Shown here piece after piece: positions 1 to 4,717 of a stretch of DNA of 6,857 bases; position 1 is the first letter of the stretch, and each line of letters opens with the position of its first letter. A program made the translations under genes and the position numbers. Location of the stretch: contig JAIPDY010000259.1 of assembly GCA_021737445.1 (NCBI GenBank), forward strand, positions 1-6,857, given 5' to 3'. The notes below the pieces were generated by a model, which ran no database searches, had not been told where the DNA came from, and was given only the letters and a program-made list of their open reading frames with translations. The DNA comes from Desulfotignum sp. Its GTDB lineage: Bacteria > Desulfobacterota > Desulfobacteria > Desulfobacterales > Desulfobacteraceae.

Positions 1-42
1 TGGTGAATAGCGGTTTGAATCGATTTTTTCATGACATTGTAT

Positions 43-71
43 TTGACAATGGCCTTTATGCGACGTATTAT
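43..71 (+). promoter_or_regulatory. sigma-70-type promoter of the DUF6364/PIN operon
   Basis: A perfect -35 hexamer TTGACA (43-48) is followed by exactly 17 bases and a -10 hexamer TATTAT (66-71, 5 of 6 matches to TATAAT). A TATAAT also occurs at 69-74, but with a 20-base spacer. The start codon of the antitoxin lies 43 bases beyond the -10, which suits a short leader with the ribosome site GAGGTG at 102-107. The placement is read directly from the sequence; activity is inferred. Confidence 0.7.
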
Positions 72-90
72 AATTATAATAATATACGTC
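62..90. promoter_or_regulatory. palindromic operator candidate overlapping the -10 box
   Basis: The arms GACGTAT (62-68) and ATACGTC (84-90) are perfect reverse complements around an AT-rich centre at 76, where several inner bases also pair (71/81, 72/80, 74/78). The palindrome covers the -10 hexamer of the toxin-antitoxin promoter. That is where a self-repressing antitoxin, or antitoxin-toxin complex, of the ribbon-helix-helix type would bind. Autoregulation is common in such modules; here it is inferred from position and symmetry only. Confidence 0.55.
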
Positions 91-114
91 AGGCATAAAT
101 TGAGGTGAAACTCT

Positions 115-357
115 ATGAATACCAAACTCACACTCCGGCTTGAGGAAAACCTGATCAGGGCCGCTAAAAGACATGCCGGCACACTTGGCAAATCGGTTTC
201 TCAAATGGTTGCTGATTATTTTTATCTGCTGGATAACCATTCTATGGAAAAAAAACAACCAGTCACGCCCATCGTAGCATCGTTGAGAGGGTCGCTGAAG
301 GGATCCGGTGTTGATAAAAAAACATATAAAAGATATCTGGAAGACAAATATCTGTGA
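115..357 (+). CDS. DUF6364-type antitoxin of a PIN toxin module
   Basis: This 80-residue protein is the likely antitoxin for the PIN-domain protein encoded directly downstream. Residues 1-36 have the pattern of a ribbon-helix-helix DNA-binding fold: a short basic strand (KLTLRL) and then two helices split by the LGKSVSQMV turn. The C-terminal half is charged and ends in KTYKRYLEDKYL, the sort of tail that wraps and blocks a PIN active site. This architecture and pairing match the DUF6364 antitoxin family. The ATG start is set by GAGGTG at 102-107, seven bases upstream. The stop codon overlaps the GTG start of the toxin gene, so the two are translationally coupled. The overlapping palindrome at the promoter suggests self-repression. 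Antitoxin function is inferred from family and context. Confidence 0.8.
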   Translation: MNTKLTLRLEENLIRAAKRHAGTLGKSVSQMVADYFYLLDNHSMEKKQPVTPIVASLRGSLKGSGVDKKTYKRYLEDKYL

Positions 358-776
358 AAATTCTTTTTGATACCAATGTGGTTCTTGATGTCATGCTTGA
401 CCGGGAACCCTTTGCAGAACCGGCAAGCGAACTGATGTCTCTTGTTGAAAGCAAAAAAATATCAGGGTTGCTGTGTGCCACAACAGTGACCACGATCCAT
501 TATCTATCCACCAGGGTGTTGGGATCAGCCAAAGCGCAAAATCAAATCAGGGACCTTACCATGCTTTTTGAAATTGCCGCTGTTAATAGAACCGTGATTG
601 GAGACGCTCTTATTTCAAAATTTTCAGATTTTGAAGATGCTGTATTATATCAAGCCGCCCGCCATGCAGGCGCAAAAGCGATCGTTACAAGAGATTTGAA
701 AGGATTTAAAGGATCTGAACTGCCTGTCTACAGCCCTGATGAAATGATTACCGCACTTCAGCTGTCAAACCGGTGA
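354..776 (+). CDS. PIN-domain RNase toxin (PIN_3, VapC-like)
   Basis: A 140-residue PIN-domain protein, expected to act as a magnesium-dependent endoribonuclease in the cytoplasm that its partner antitoxin restrains. The first acidic site is Asp6 in the N-terminal LFDTNVVLDVMLDREPF stretch. Further acidic residues lie at Glu94/Asp95 (DFEDAVLYQAA) and Asp114 (TRDLKGFKGS). The central acidic residue of classical VapC (near residue 45) is not obvious in the CATTVTTIHYLS segment; from memory this is normal for the PIN_3 branch that pairs with DUF6364. The start is GTG at 354, overlapping the antitoxin TGA in a GTGA arrangement. Length and motifs are complete, so the toxin looks intact. Its RNA target cannot be told from sequence. 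Confidence 0.82.
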   Translation: MKILFDTNVVLDVMLDREPFAEPASELMSLVESKKISGLLCATTVTTIHYLSTRVLGSAKAQNQIRDLTMLFEIAAVNRTVIGDALISKFSDFEDAVLYQAARHAGAKAIVTRDLKGFKGSELPVYSPDEMITALQLSNR

Positions 777-798
777 GCTGGACATATCTCTTTCTGTC

Positions 799-828
799 TT
801 GTCATTTCCAATCTTCATATGGTATGAC
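799..828 (+). promoter_or_regulatory. weak promoter candidate before the nitroreductase gene
   Basis: TTGTCA (799-804, 5 of 6) and TATGAC (823-828, 4 of 6) are separated by 18 bases in the 81-base gap after the PIN gene. The gap could give the nitroreductase-methyltransferase pair its own promoter. The match is modest, and read-through from the toxin operon is equally possible, since I see no terminator hairpin in the gap. Confidence 0.25.
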
Positions 829-857
829 TTATTCTGAATCCGGGAGAAAAGGAAAAA

Positions 858-1700
858 ATGACCCTGTTTACAATCGACCATGAAAAATGCGACAAAGACG
901 GCATCTGTGCCCTGGAATGCCCGGCCCATATTATTGAAATGACCGACAACGGACCGGTTCCTTCAGTGGGCGCCGAAGAGATCTGTATCCGGTGCGGCCA
1001 TTGTGTGGCCGTGTGCCCCCGGGGAGCCCTTACCCTGAAATTTCTGTCCCCGGAAGACTGCATGCCCGTCAAAAAAGAGCTGGCCCTGGATGCGGCGCAG
1101 ACCGAGCATTTTTTACGGTCCCGCAGGGCGGTCAGGCGGTACCGGGACAAACCGGTTCCCAGAGACCTTTTTGAAAAAGCGCTGGGCATTGCCTGTTGTG
1201 CACCCACAGGCAGCAACCGCCAGGAAGTTCAATGGCTGGTGATCGACAACAGAGAGGATGTGAAAAACATCGCAGCCCACGTGATTGAATGGATGCGGTA
1301 TCTGTTAAAGACCCGCCCGGAACTTGCCCTGCCGCTGAATATGCAGACCCTGATCAGTCACTGGGAAAACGGCGCAGACAGGATCTGCAGGGATGCCCCC
1401 CAACTGGTGTTCGCCCATGCATCCAATGAATTCGGCAGTGCAGCCGCTGACTGTCATACAGCGCTGGCTTACCTGGAACTGGCGCTGCCCGGATTTGGCC
1501 TGGGGTCCTGCTGGGCCGGATATGTCAACTATGCGGCAAGCCAGTGGCCGGCCCTTGCAGCGTTTTTATCCTTTCCTGAAAACCACTCCTGCCATGGCGC
1601 ATTGATGGTCGGCTTTCCAAAATTCAGATATTTCCGGGCACCCAAAAGGAACAATCCCGTTGTCCGGTACCATGAAACATCTGACTCCGGGAGAGAATAG
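858..1700 (+). CDS. ferredoxin-nitroreductase fusion protein
   Basis: A 280-residue cytoplasmic flavoprotein with its own iron-sulfur electron relay. Residues 1-60 form a two-cluster ferredoxin domain. The first motif is C11-x2-D14-x2-C17-x3-C21-P, with Asp where the second Cys normally sits. The second is C43-x2-C46-x2-C49-x3-C53-P. Residues ~85-280 are a nitroreductase domain with the FMN-contacting SRRAVRRYRDKPV (88-100), the APTGSNRQ turn (115-122) and a C-terminal GLGSCWAGY. Proteins of this design reduce nitro compounds or other small electron acceptors using FMN. The physiological substrate is unknown, and the ferredoxin part probably passes electrons from a cellular ferredoxin. The ATG at 858 follows a purine-rich AAAGGA stretch. 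The methyltransferase gene starts 11 bases after the stop, so the two are probably co-transcribed. Confidence 0.85.
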   Translation: MTLFTIDHEKCDKDGICALECPAHIIEMTDNGPVPSVGAEEICIRCGHCVAVCPRGALTLKFLSPEDCMPVKKELALDAAQTEHFLRSRRAVRRYRDKPVPRDLFEKALGIACCAPTGSNRQEVQWLVIDNREDVKNIAAHVIEWMRYLLKTRPELALPLNMQTLISHWENGADRICRDAPQLVFAHASNEFGSAAADCHTALAYLELALPGFGLGSCWAGYVNYAASQWPALAAFLSFPENHSCHGALMVGFPKFRYFRAPKRNNPVVRYHETSDSGRE

Positions 1701-1711
1701 AACTGAAGGCC

Positions 1712-2323
1712 ATGGCACAAAATTCTGACCGGCAAAAAGAGACGCTTGACTATTATCAATCGAATGCGGAAAAGTTCTTTGATGACACCGTATCGATCGA
1801 TCTCACAGACCTGTATCACCCATTTCTTGAACTGATGCCTGAGACAGGGCTGATTCTTGATGCGGGATGCGGGTCAGGAAGGGACACCCGTTTCTTCCGA
1901 AGACAGGGGTTTGATGTGGTTGCGTTTGACAACTCCTCTGAAATGGTAAAACTGGCATCTCATTTCACTGGCCAGGACTGTTTGCTGCTCTCTTTTGATG
2001 ATATCAATTTTGAAAACAGGTTTGATGGCGTGTGGGCGTGTTCATCAATGCTGCATGTACCAAAAAGCAATATGATCAATGTTTTGAACAAACTATGCAC
2101 GGCCCTCAAACATGAGGGGATTCTATACACCTCTTTCAAGTATGGCGATGATGAAGTTTTCAGGAATGGAAGACTGTTTTCGAATTACGATGAAGAAAGC
2201 TTCAATGCCGTGATAACAGATCAAAAAGAACTGGATATTTTGAAATATTGGAAAACGAATGATTTGCGACCAGGCCGTGAAGGTGAAAAATGGTTGAATA
2301 TTCTGCTTCAAAAAAAGCGGTAA
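1712..2323 (+). CDS. class I SAM-dependent methyltransferase
   Basis: A 203-residue protein with a Rossmann-type methyltransferase fold. Motif I is LDAGCGSGRD (residues 49-58), the SAM-binding glycine loop. The acidic end of strand two is AFDNSSEMV (71-79). The motif IV region reads FDGVWACSSMLHV (104-116). The opening (TLDYYQSNAEKFFDDT, 11-26) and the end (DLRPGREGEKWLNILLQKK) are typical of a widespread family of small free-standing methyltransferases whose substrate is not established. The length is normal and no key residue is missing. The start at 1712 is chosen because it gives the usual N-terminus; the ribosome site is poor (AAGG only two bases upstream), so coupling to the nitroreductase gene just before it is likely. 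Candidate substrates are small molecules, but nothing in the window points to one. Confidence 0.8.
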   Translation: MAQNSDRQKETLDYYQSNAEKFFDDTVSIDLTDLYHPFLELMPETGLILDAGCGSGRDTRFFRRQGFDVVAFDNSSEMVKLASHFTGQDCLLLSFDDINFENRFDGVWACSSMLHVPKSNMINVLNKLCTALKHEGILYTSFKYGDDEVFRNGRLFSNYDEESFNAVITDQKELDILKYWKTNDLRPGREGEKWLNILLQKKR

Positions 2324-2328
2324 TGAAG

Positions 2329-2366
2329 ATGCCTGTAATTATAAACACCAAATTTACGGCAGGCAT
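2329..2366. repeat. inverted repeat after the methyltransferase gene
   Basis: ATGCCTG (2329-2335) and CAGGCAT (2360-2366) are perfect reverse complements. TAA/TTA pairs extend the stem after a three-base bulge, leaving an AT-rich loop of under 20 bases. No T-run follows, so it is not a standard Rho-independent terminator. It begins six bases after the methyltransferase stop and overlaps the ATPase remnant. It may be a fortuitous hairpin, a 3'-end stabiliser or part of a dispersed palindromic repeat. Confidence 0.4.
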
Positions 2367-2471
2367 ATCTCATTGAATGAAATCCCGGACCTGGAACGTA
2401 AAATGGTATTCATCGGCGGCCCCCGCCAGGCGGGAAAAACCTTATCAAAATTCCCTCGACATCAGACATGA
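2337..2471 (+). pseudogene. N-terminal remnant of an AAA_14/DUF4143 ATPase
   Basis: The frame beginning at 2337 reads as the first ~45 residues of an AAA_14-type ATPase. A basic lead-in (YKHQIYGRHIS) is followed by IPDLERKMVFIGG and the Walker A loop GGPRQAGKT (about 2415-2441). The family has GPRQ-x-GKTT at this place and runs on for some 350-450 residues. Here the second Thr is replaced by Leu, similarity ends at once and a TGA stop comes at 2469. No ATG opens this frame. An ATG at 2323 overlapping the methyltransferase stop lies in another frame and ends after 17 codons. The remnant is therefore dead: Walker B, the sensor residues and the DUF4143 nuclease-like tail are all absent. These ATPases are common strays in accessory regions. 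The call rests on the Walker loop and its lead-in. Confidence 0.6.
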
Positions 2472-2485
2472 TCACATGATATCAA
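2456..2485 (+). promoter_or_regulatory. possible promoter/operator region of the orphan antitoxin
   Basis: TCGACA (2456-2461, 5 of 6) and TATCAA (2480-2485, 4 of 6) lie 18 bases apart. Between them, CATGAT occurs twice as a direct repeat (2467-2472 and 2475-2480), next to the palindromes TGATCA and GATATC. This repeat-rich stretch could be the binding site for the antitoxin encoded from 2516. Evidence is weak; an AT-rich TATAAA at 2491 is an alternative -10. Confidence 0.25.
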
Positions 2486-2515
2486 AAGATTATAAAATAT
2501 CTATTGAGGTGAATT

Positions 2516-2743
2516 ATGGGAAAAACTCAAGACTTAATTGATGAAGCAGTATCTTTACCAATAGAAGAAAGAGCCCTTTTGGTTGATTCGCTTCTTCAAA
2601 GCATGAATCCTTTCAATAAAAAAAACGATCAAAAGTGGGCTTCAACAGCCAAAAAAAGATTGGAAGAATTACGCTCAGGCAAAGTTAAAGCTATTCCAGG
2701 GGAAAAAGTATTTGAGAATATCTGGAAACGATTCGAAAAATGA
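2516..2743 (+). CDS. TIGR02574-family addiction module antitoxin, without toxin
   Basis: A 75-residue protein of the putative addiction module component family TIGR02574 (Unstab_antitox). Hallmarks are the N-terminal helix with SLPIEERALLVDSLLQSM (residues 14-31) and the C-terminal stretch KKRLEELRSGKVKAIPGEKVFENIWKRF (47-74), which ends in the family's usual G-x-K-A-IPGE-KVF pattern. Such proteins normally neutralise a RelE/ParE-type toxin encoded directly downstream with a few bases of overlap. The start ATG is supported by GAGGTG at 2506-2511. The expected toxin is missing: an ATG does overlap the stop (ATGA, 2740-2743), but that frame closes after nine codons and the sequence then joins gene X. 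The protein looks intact but orphaned, with no toxin gene here to restrain. Its base composition is AT-rich, unlike the GC-rich fragment that follows. Confidence 0.8.
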   Translation: MGKTQDLIDEAVSLPIEERALLVDSLLQSMNPFNKKNDQKWASTAKKRLEELRSGKVKAIPGEKVFENIWKRFEK

Positions 2744-2769
2744 ATTATTGGAAGGCAAGATTATTATAA
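2740..2769 (+). pseudogene. possible start of the lost partner toxin
   Basis: An ATG overlaps the antitoxin stop in the ATGA arrangement typical of TIGR02574 operons, but the frame reads only nine codons before TAA at 2767. The nine residues (MNYWKARLL) are too few to assign to RelE/ParE. Neither of the other two frames between 2744 and 2794 shows a recognisable toxin. I read it as the stub of the toxin gene cut off at the gene X junction near 2795. The overlap could also be chance. Confidence 0.3.
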
Positions 2770-2794
2770 TTGACGATTACTTTGAGAAAAAAAT

Positions 2795-2909
2795 GTCAAC
2801 CCGGACACCAGCCAGGCCGTGCTCCTGGATCACCGGATCTGTGCCACCCGGTATCCGTTTGCCTATACCCTGTACACCAAGGAACAAAATGCCCTGATGC
2901 ACAAATACC
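2795..2909 (+). repeat. 115-base direct repeat, left copy
   Basis: This segment recurs at 4834-4948 at a constant offset of 2039 bases with no gaps. I count 7 differences in 115 positions (about 94% identity), several of them third-codon changes. Identity starts abruptly at GTCAACCCGG and stops abruptly after CAAATACC. Both copies are in the same reading frame of gene X. The repeat could support recombination that deletes or circularises everything between. Confidence 0.9.
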
Positions 2910-3091
2910 AGGGGGTGTTCCGGTTCATGGCCGACACCCGGGACGACATGGCGGACGCGGCCCGCACCCTGGACCGCCTGCTGAACAGGGAGTTTGCTGT
3001 CATCGACATGAACGGCCGGACCCGGTGGGTGGATTATTTCACCCGGTTTGAAAATCAAATTTCTAATCCAATATTGAAAATAAATCTATGA
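2795..3091 (+). pseudogene. gene X, tail fragment (unrecognised family), copy 1
   Basis: From 2795 the sequence becomes GC-rich and reads open to a TGA at 3089. The first 38 codons match the second copy at 4834-4948 almost residue for residue (NPDTSQAVLLDHRIC, then FAYTLYT and QNALMHKY). It continues with RFMADTRDDMADAARTLDRL and VIDMNGRTRWVDYFTRFE, giving about 45 residues that the second copy lacks. The last ten codons (after FENQ) are AT-rich and may be junction sequence, not the true end. The first 40 or so residues seen in copy 2 are absent here, and no ribosome site precedes it. I do not recognise the family: no signal peptide, membrane segment, zinc or nucleotide motif is evident. The charged helix around the DDMADAARTLDRL segment suggests a soluble protein. 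It ends tail to tail with the mmpB remnant, overlapping by six bases. Confidence 0.55.
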
Positions 3092-3442
3092 CCTGACAAA
3101 TTTCAAAAGCGCCTCATAGTTATAGTTGTCAGCTTTTTTCAGTGCTTCAATATACATGGCACGAACATCTCCGGTTTTAGCAAGATTGACCCTTCCCCAG
3201 GAGAAAGGTTCTTTGTTGAATATCTTTCCCAATATAAGATCAGCCATAAACCTTGCGTGTCTTCCGTTTCCATTGGAAAACGCATGAATAAAAACCACAC
3301 GATGATGAAACCGGACAGCAAATTCATCTGAAGGATACACATCAAACTCAATCCAACCGACAGCCTCATCACAGAGTTTGTGAACCTCTACCGGGATATC
3401 TATATACCGGATGCCAATATTCTTTTCTGACTTCAATCTCAA
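3086..3442 (-). pseudogene. mobile mystery protein B (Fic family), 5'-truncated
   Basis: This is the C-terminal ~118 residues of mobile mystery protein B (TIGR02613), a Fic-domain protein of about 200 residues that pairs with mobile mystery protein A. Visible family features are KNIGIRYIDIPVEV near the start, then FHHRVVFIHAFSNGNGRHAR (residues 45-64), which holds the Fic motif H53-x-F-x-x-G-N-G-R61. The Pro after the catalytic His is Ala here. The end (WGRVNLA, then YIEALKKADNYNYEALLKF) is also typical. Fic proteins transfer AMP or other nucleotide groups to proteins. The first ~80 residues, including the early helices and the usual W-x-WAG segment, are missing. The frame begins at TTG right after the stop of mmpA (TGATTG), so it might still be translated by re-initiation. 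Loss of an N-terminal helical region probably destabilises the fold. Confidence 0.75.
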
Positions 3443-3913
3443 TCATTCGAATTTCTTATCCCATAATTTTGAGGGCGATTCCAAAATTTCTTCCACCATA
3501 CTTTCAAACGCTTCTTTTGAATGGTGATTGGTCAAATCCTGTGCTTCAAGATACATATGATGTGAAACATTCTGCATCCTTTCTTGTGCAATACGAGCGG
3601 CCTGTTTCCGGACTGTATTTTCCAGGGTTGTCCTGGGAGCAAAACCATATACGAACACACAGTCCAATTTATCCGCAATTTTTTCCAGCGTTTTGATGGT
3701 CAGCGCCCCTGTAAGTTCATCTTGCTCTATTTTAACAATCCGTGATTGACCGACTCCCAGACGGTCTGCGAACTGGCGCATATTCATTCCAAGGGCATCC
3801 CGAATCGCACGAATCCACCCTCTCATCGGGCGGGCTACATTAGCTGTTGCAGTAAAAACATGAAGCGTTTCATCTAACTGTTTTCTAACTCTCTTTAGTT
3901 TTCTGTGTCGCAT
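3443..3913 (-). CDS. mobile mystery protein A (XRE-type regulator)
   Basis: A 156-residue helix-turn-helix protein of the mobile mystery protein A family (TIGR02612), always found next to mobile mystery protein B. The DNA-binding region spans about residues 32-85: GWIRAIRDALGMNMRQFADR, LGVGQSRIVKIEQDE and LTIKTLEKIADKLDC, the four-helix core of an XRE fold. The rest is helical and charged, ending with the usual SPSKLWD. Its role is probably repression of the A-B operon and neutralisation of the Fic partner, but this is family-level inference. An upstream ATG at 4042 would add 43 residues with no likeness to the family and would run into the ARPP-1 fragment, so I take the ATG at 3913. A ribosome site is not obvious. 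It is followed without a gap by the truncated B gene. The last few residues (KKFE) may come from the deletion joint. Confidence 0.82.
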   Translation of the reverse strand: MRHRKLKRVRKQLDETLHVFTATANVARPMRGWIRAIRDALGMNMRQFADRLGVGQSRIVKIEQDELTGALTIKTLEKIADKLDCVFVYGFAPRTTLENTVRKQAARIAQERMQNVSHHMYLEAQDLTNHHSKEAFESMVEEILESPSKLWDKKFE

Positions 3914-3921
3914 AATTATCA

Positions 3922-3931
3922 CATATATATG
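3922..3931. promoter_or_regulatory. palindrome before mmpA, operator candidate
   Basis: CATATATATG is a perfect ten-base palindrome located nine bases upstream of the mmpA start on the minus strand. A TGATAA-type sequence lies on each side of it. An XRE regulator that controls its own operon would bind a symmetric site of this kind near the start. I could not place a convincing -35/-10 pair, so the exact promoter is left open. Confidence 0.3.
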
Positions 3932-4070
3932 AATGGATTTATCATTTTTGCAGAAAGCTTTGCATCCTTGATCCCTGTGTATCGATGTGGGTTTTTGTAA
4001 ATATCGACATGTGCGGAATCTGATTTTCATGGCAAAGGGCAAATCCTGTTATTTTTTTGGTTTCAAGCCG

Positions 4071-4235
4071 GCAATCCATTCCCGCCATTTCGCCATTGAT
4101 CATGAACGCGGCGCCCACCTGCGAATCAATGGTTTTGAATCCTTTGATATATTGGTCGATTGCCGGCCTGTCTTTTTCATAGATCTCGCTCATGGCCACG
4201 CTCGGAGAAACCGCACCCCGACGGTGCGCTTTTTT
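4071..4235 (-). pseudogene. ARPP-1 domain fragment
   Basis: On the minus strand about 50 residues read as the middle-to-late part of an ARPP-1 protein (ARG and rhodanese-phosphatase-superfamily-associated protein). GAVSPSVAMSEIYEKDRPAI is followed by DQYIKGFKTID, SQVGAAFMINGEMAGMD. In the family this segment reads S-P-T-x-A-M-x-x-I-Y-E, then a Y-x-x-x-F helix, then Q-V-G-A-x-F-x-x-x-G-x-x-x-G. Intact members have some 250-300 residues, so both the long N-terminal part and the C-terminal end beyond MDC are lost. The open frame runs on in both directions (3942-4307), but those parts do not resemble the family. ARPP-1 proteins turn up near stress and conflict genes, and their biochemistry is unclear. 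The piece is almost certainly non-functional. It is flanked by the mmpA leader on one side and the UPF0175 promoter on the other. Confidence 0.6.
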
Positions 4236-4237
4236 TT
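4212..4237 (+). terminator. terminator-like hairpin with T-run
   Basis: CGCACC (4212-4217), a five-base loop and GGTGCG (4223-4228) form a six-pair GC-rich stem. One C and eight consecutive T (4230-4237) follow on the plus strand. The form is that of a Rho-independent terminator. No plus-strand gene lies immediately upstream, and the stem falls inside or at the edge of the ARPP-1 fragment. It may be a relic terminator of a deleted gene that now insulates the UPF0175 promoter, or it may be chance. Confidence 0.4.
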
Positions 4238-4274
4238 GACACATCCGGTCACAACTCCCCCCAAAAAAAACATC

Positions 4275-4302
4275 TTGAATTCCGTTTGTTCCATGATATA
4301 TT
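4275..4302 (+). promoter_or_regulatory. promoter of the UPF0175 antitoxin gene
   Basis: TTGAAT (4275-4280, 4 of 6) and TATATT (4297-4302, 5 of 6) are 16 bases apart. A TG dinucleotide at 4294-4295 makes an extended -10 (TG-n-TATATT), which compensates for the weak -35. The gene starts 33 bases downstream at 4335. The promoter lies just outside the ARPP-1 fragment. Confidence 0.5.
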
Positions 4303-4334
4303 TTCAAAAGAATCTTAAATGGGGGGGATCGATC

Positions 4335-4592
4335 ATGGTTTCATCGAATGTATTGGAAATATCTCAAGATGTATTGGATTCTGCAAGACTGACCATCGAT
4401 GATATAAAAAAGGAACTGGCCATAAACCTGTATGAGCATGGCCGGCTTTCCATCGGCAAGGCCCATGAACTTGCGGAAATGTCTTTATGGGAATTTCGGC
4501 AATTGCTTGCCTCCAGAGGTGTTTCTCCTCATTATGGGATCGATGATCTCGAAGAAGATGTGTCAACGCTGCAAAAACTGGGCCGCATATGA
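4335..4592 (+). CDS. UPF0175 family antitoxin
   Basis: An 85-residue protein of the UPF0175 family, commonly the antitoxin of PIN-domain (DUF3368) toxins. Recognisable parts are KKELAINLYEHGRLSIGKAH (about residues 24-43), ELAEMSLWEFRQLLASRGVS (44-63) and the acidic DDLEEDVSTLQKL near the end. This is a helix-turn-helix-like core followed by a toxin-binding tail. The ATG at 4335 is preferred over a far longer open frame from 3987, because family similarity begins only here. Seven consecutive G (4321-4327) sit seven bases before the ATG and act as an unusual purine-rich ribosome site. The stop overlaps the ATG of the DUF3368 gene (ATGA). That toxin is cut off after ~32 codons, so the antitoxin now appears to be an orphan. 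Confidence 0.8.
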   Translation: MVSSNVLEISQDVLDSARLTIDDIKKELAINLYEHGRLSIGKAHELAEMSLWEFRQLLASRGVSPHYGIDDLEEDVSTLQKLGRI

Positions 4593-4717
4593 TCATTGTC
4601 AGCAACACATCGCCCTTGACAAACCTTGCAGCAATCGGTCAATTTGATTTGCTGCACAAATTATATTCACAGATCCACATTCCTGTTGACCTGTCCCACC
4701 ATATCCTCTTACCATGA
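4589..4717 (+). pseudogene. truncated DUF3368 PIN-domain toxin
   Basis: Starting at an ATG that overlaps the UPF0175 stop, the frame reads as the N-terminus of a DUF3368 PIN toxin: MIIVSNTSPLTNLAAIG followed by QFDLLHKLYSQIHIP. The family starts with V-S-D/N-T-S-P-L-I-N-L, continues L-x-x-L-Y-x-x-I-x-I-P and normally runs 150-160 residues. Similarity stops after about residue 32 (near 4684) and a TGA follows at 4715. The catalytic residues further along the PIN fold are gone. The first acidic site is Asn6 here where many members have Asp. The product, at most 42 residues, cannot be an active RNase. The break lies within about 30 bases of the start of the second gene X fragment. Confidence 0.7.

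Noticed and set aside
1..114. A gene upstream of the first antitoxin
   Set aside because: Only promoter, operator and leader features are visible in the first 114 bases; no coding frame or terminator can be supported.
815..1216. Minus-strand open frame over the ferredoxin domain
   Set aside because: Antisense to a clearly recognisable ferredoxin-nitroreductase gene and with no family resemblance.
2712..2897. 61-codon frame from inside the antitoxin into gene X as a possible toxin
   Set aside because: It joins two unrelated compositions across the junction and shows no RelE/ParE or PIN features.
3914..4042. 43-residue N-terminal extension of mobile mystery protein A
   Set aside because: Family similarity starts at MRHRKLKRVRKQLD. 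The extension is rich in Cys, His and aromatic residues unlike the family, and covers the likely operator palindrome.
3987..4592. Long plus-strand open frame of 201 codons ending with the UPF0175 protein
   Set aside because: Only the last 85 codons (from 4335) resemble UPF0175. The front part runs antisense to the ARPP-1 fragment and upstream of a good extended -10 promoter, so the long form is an accidental extension.
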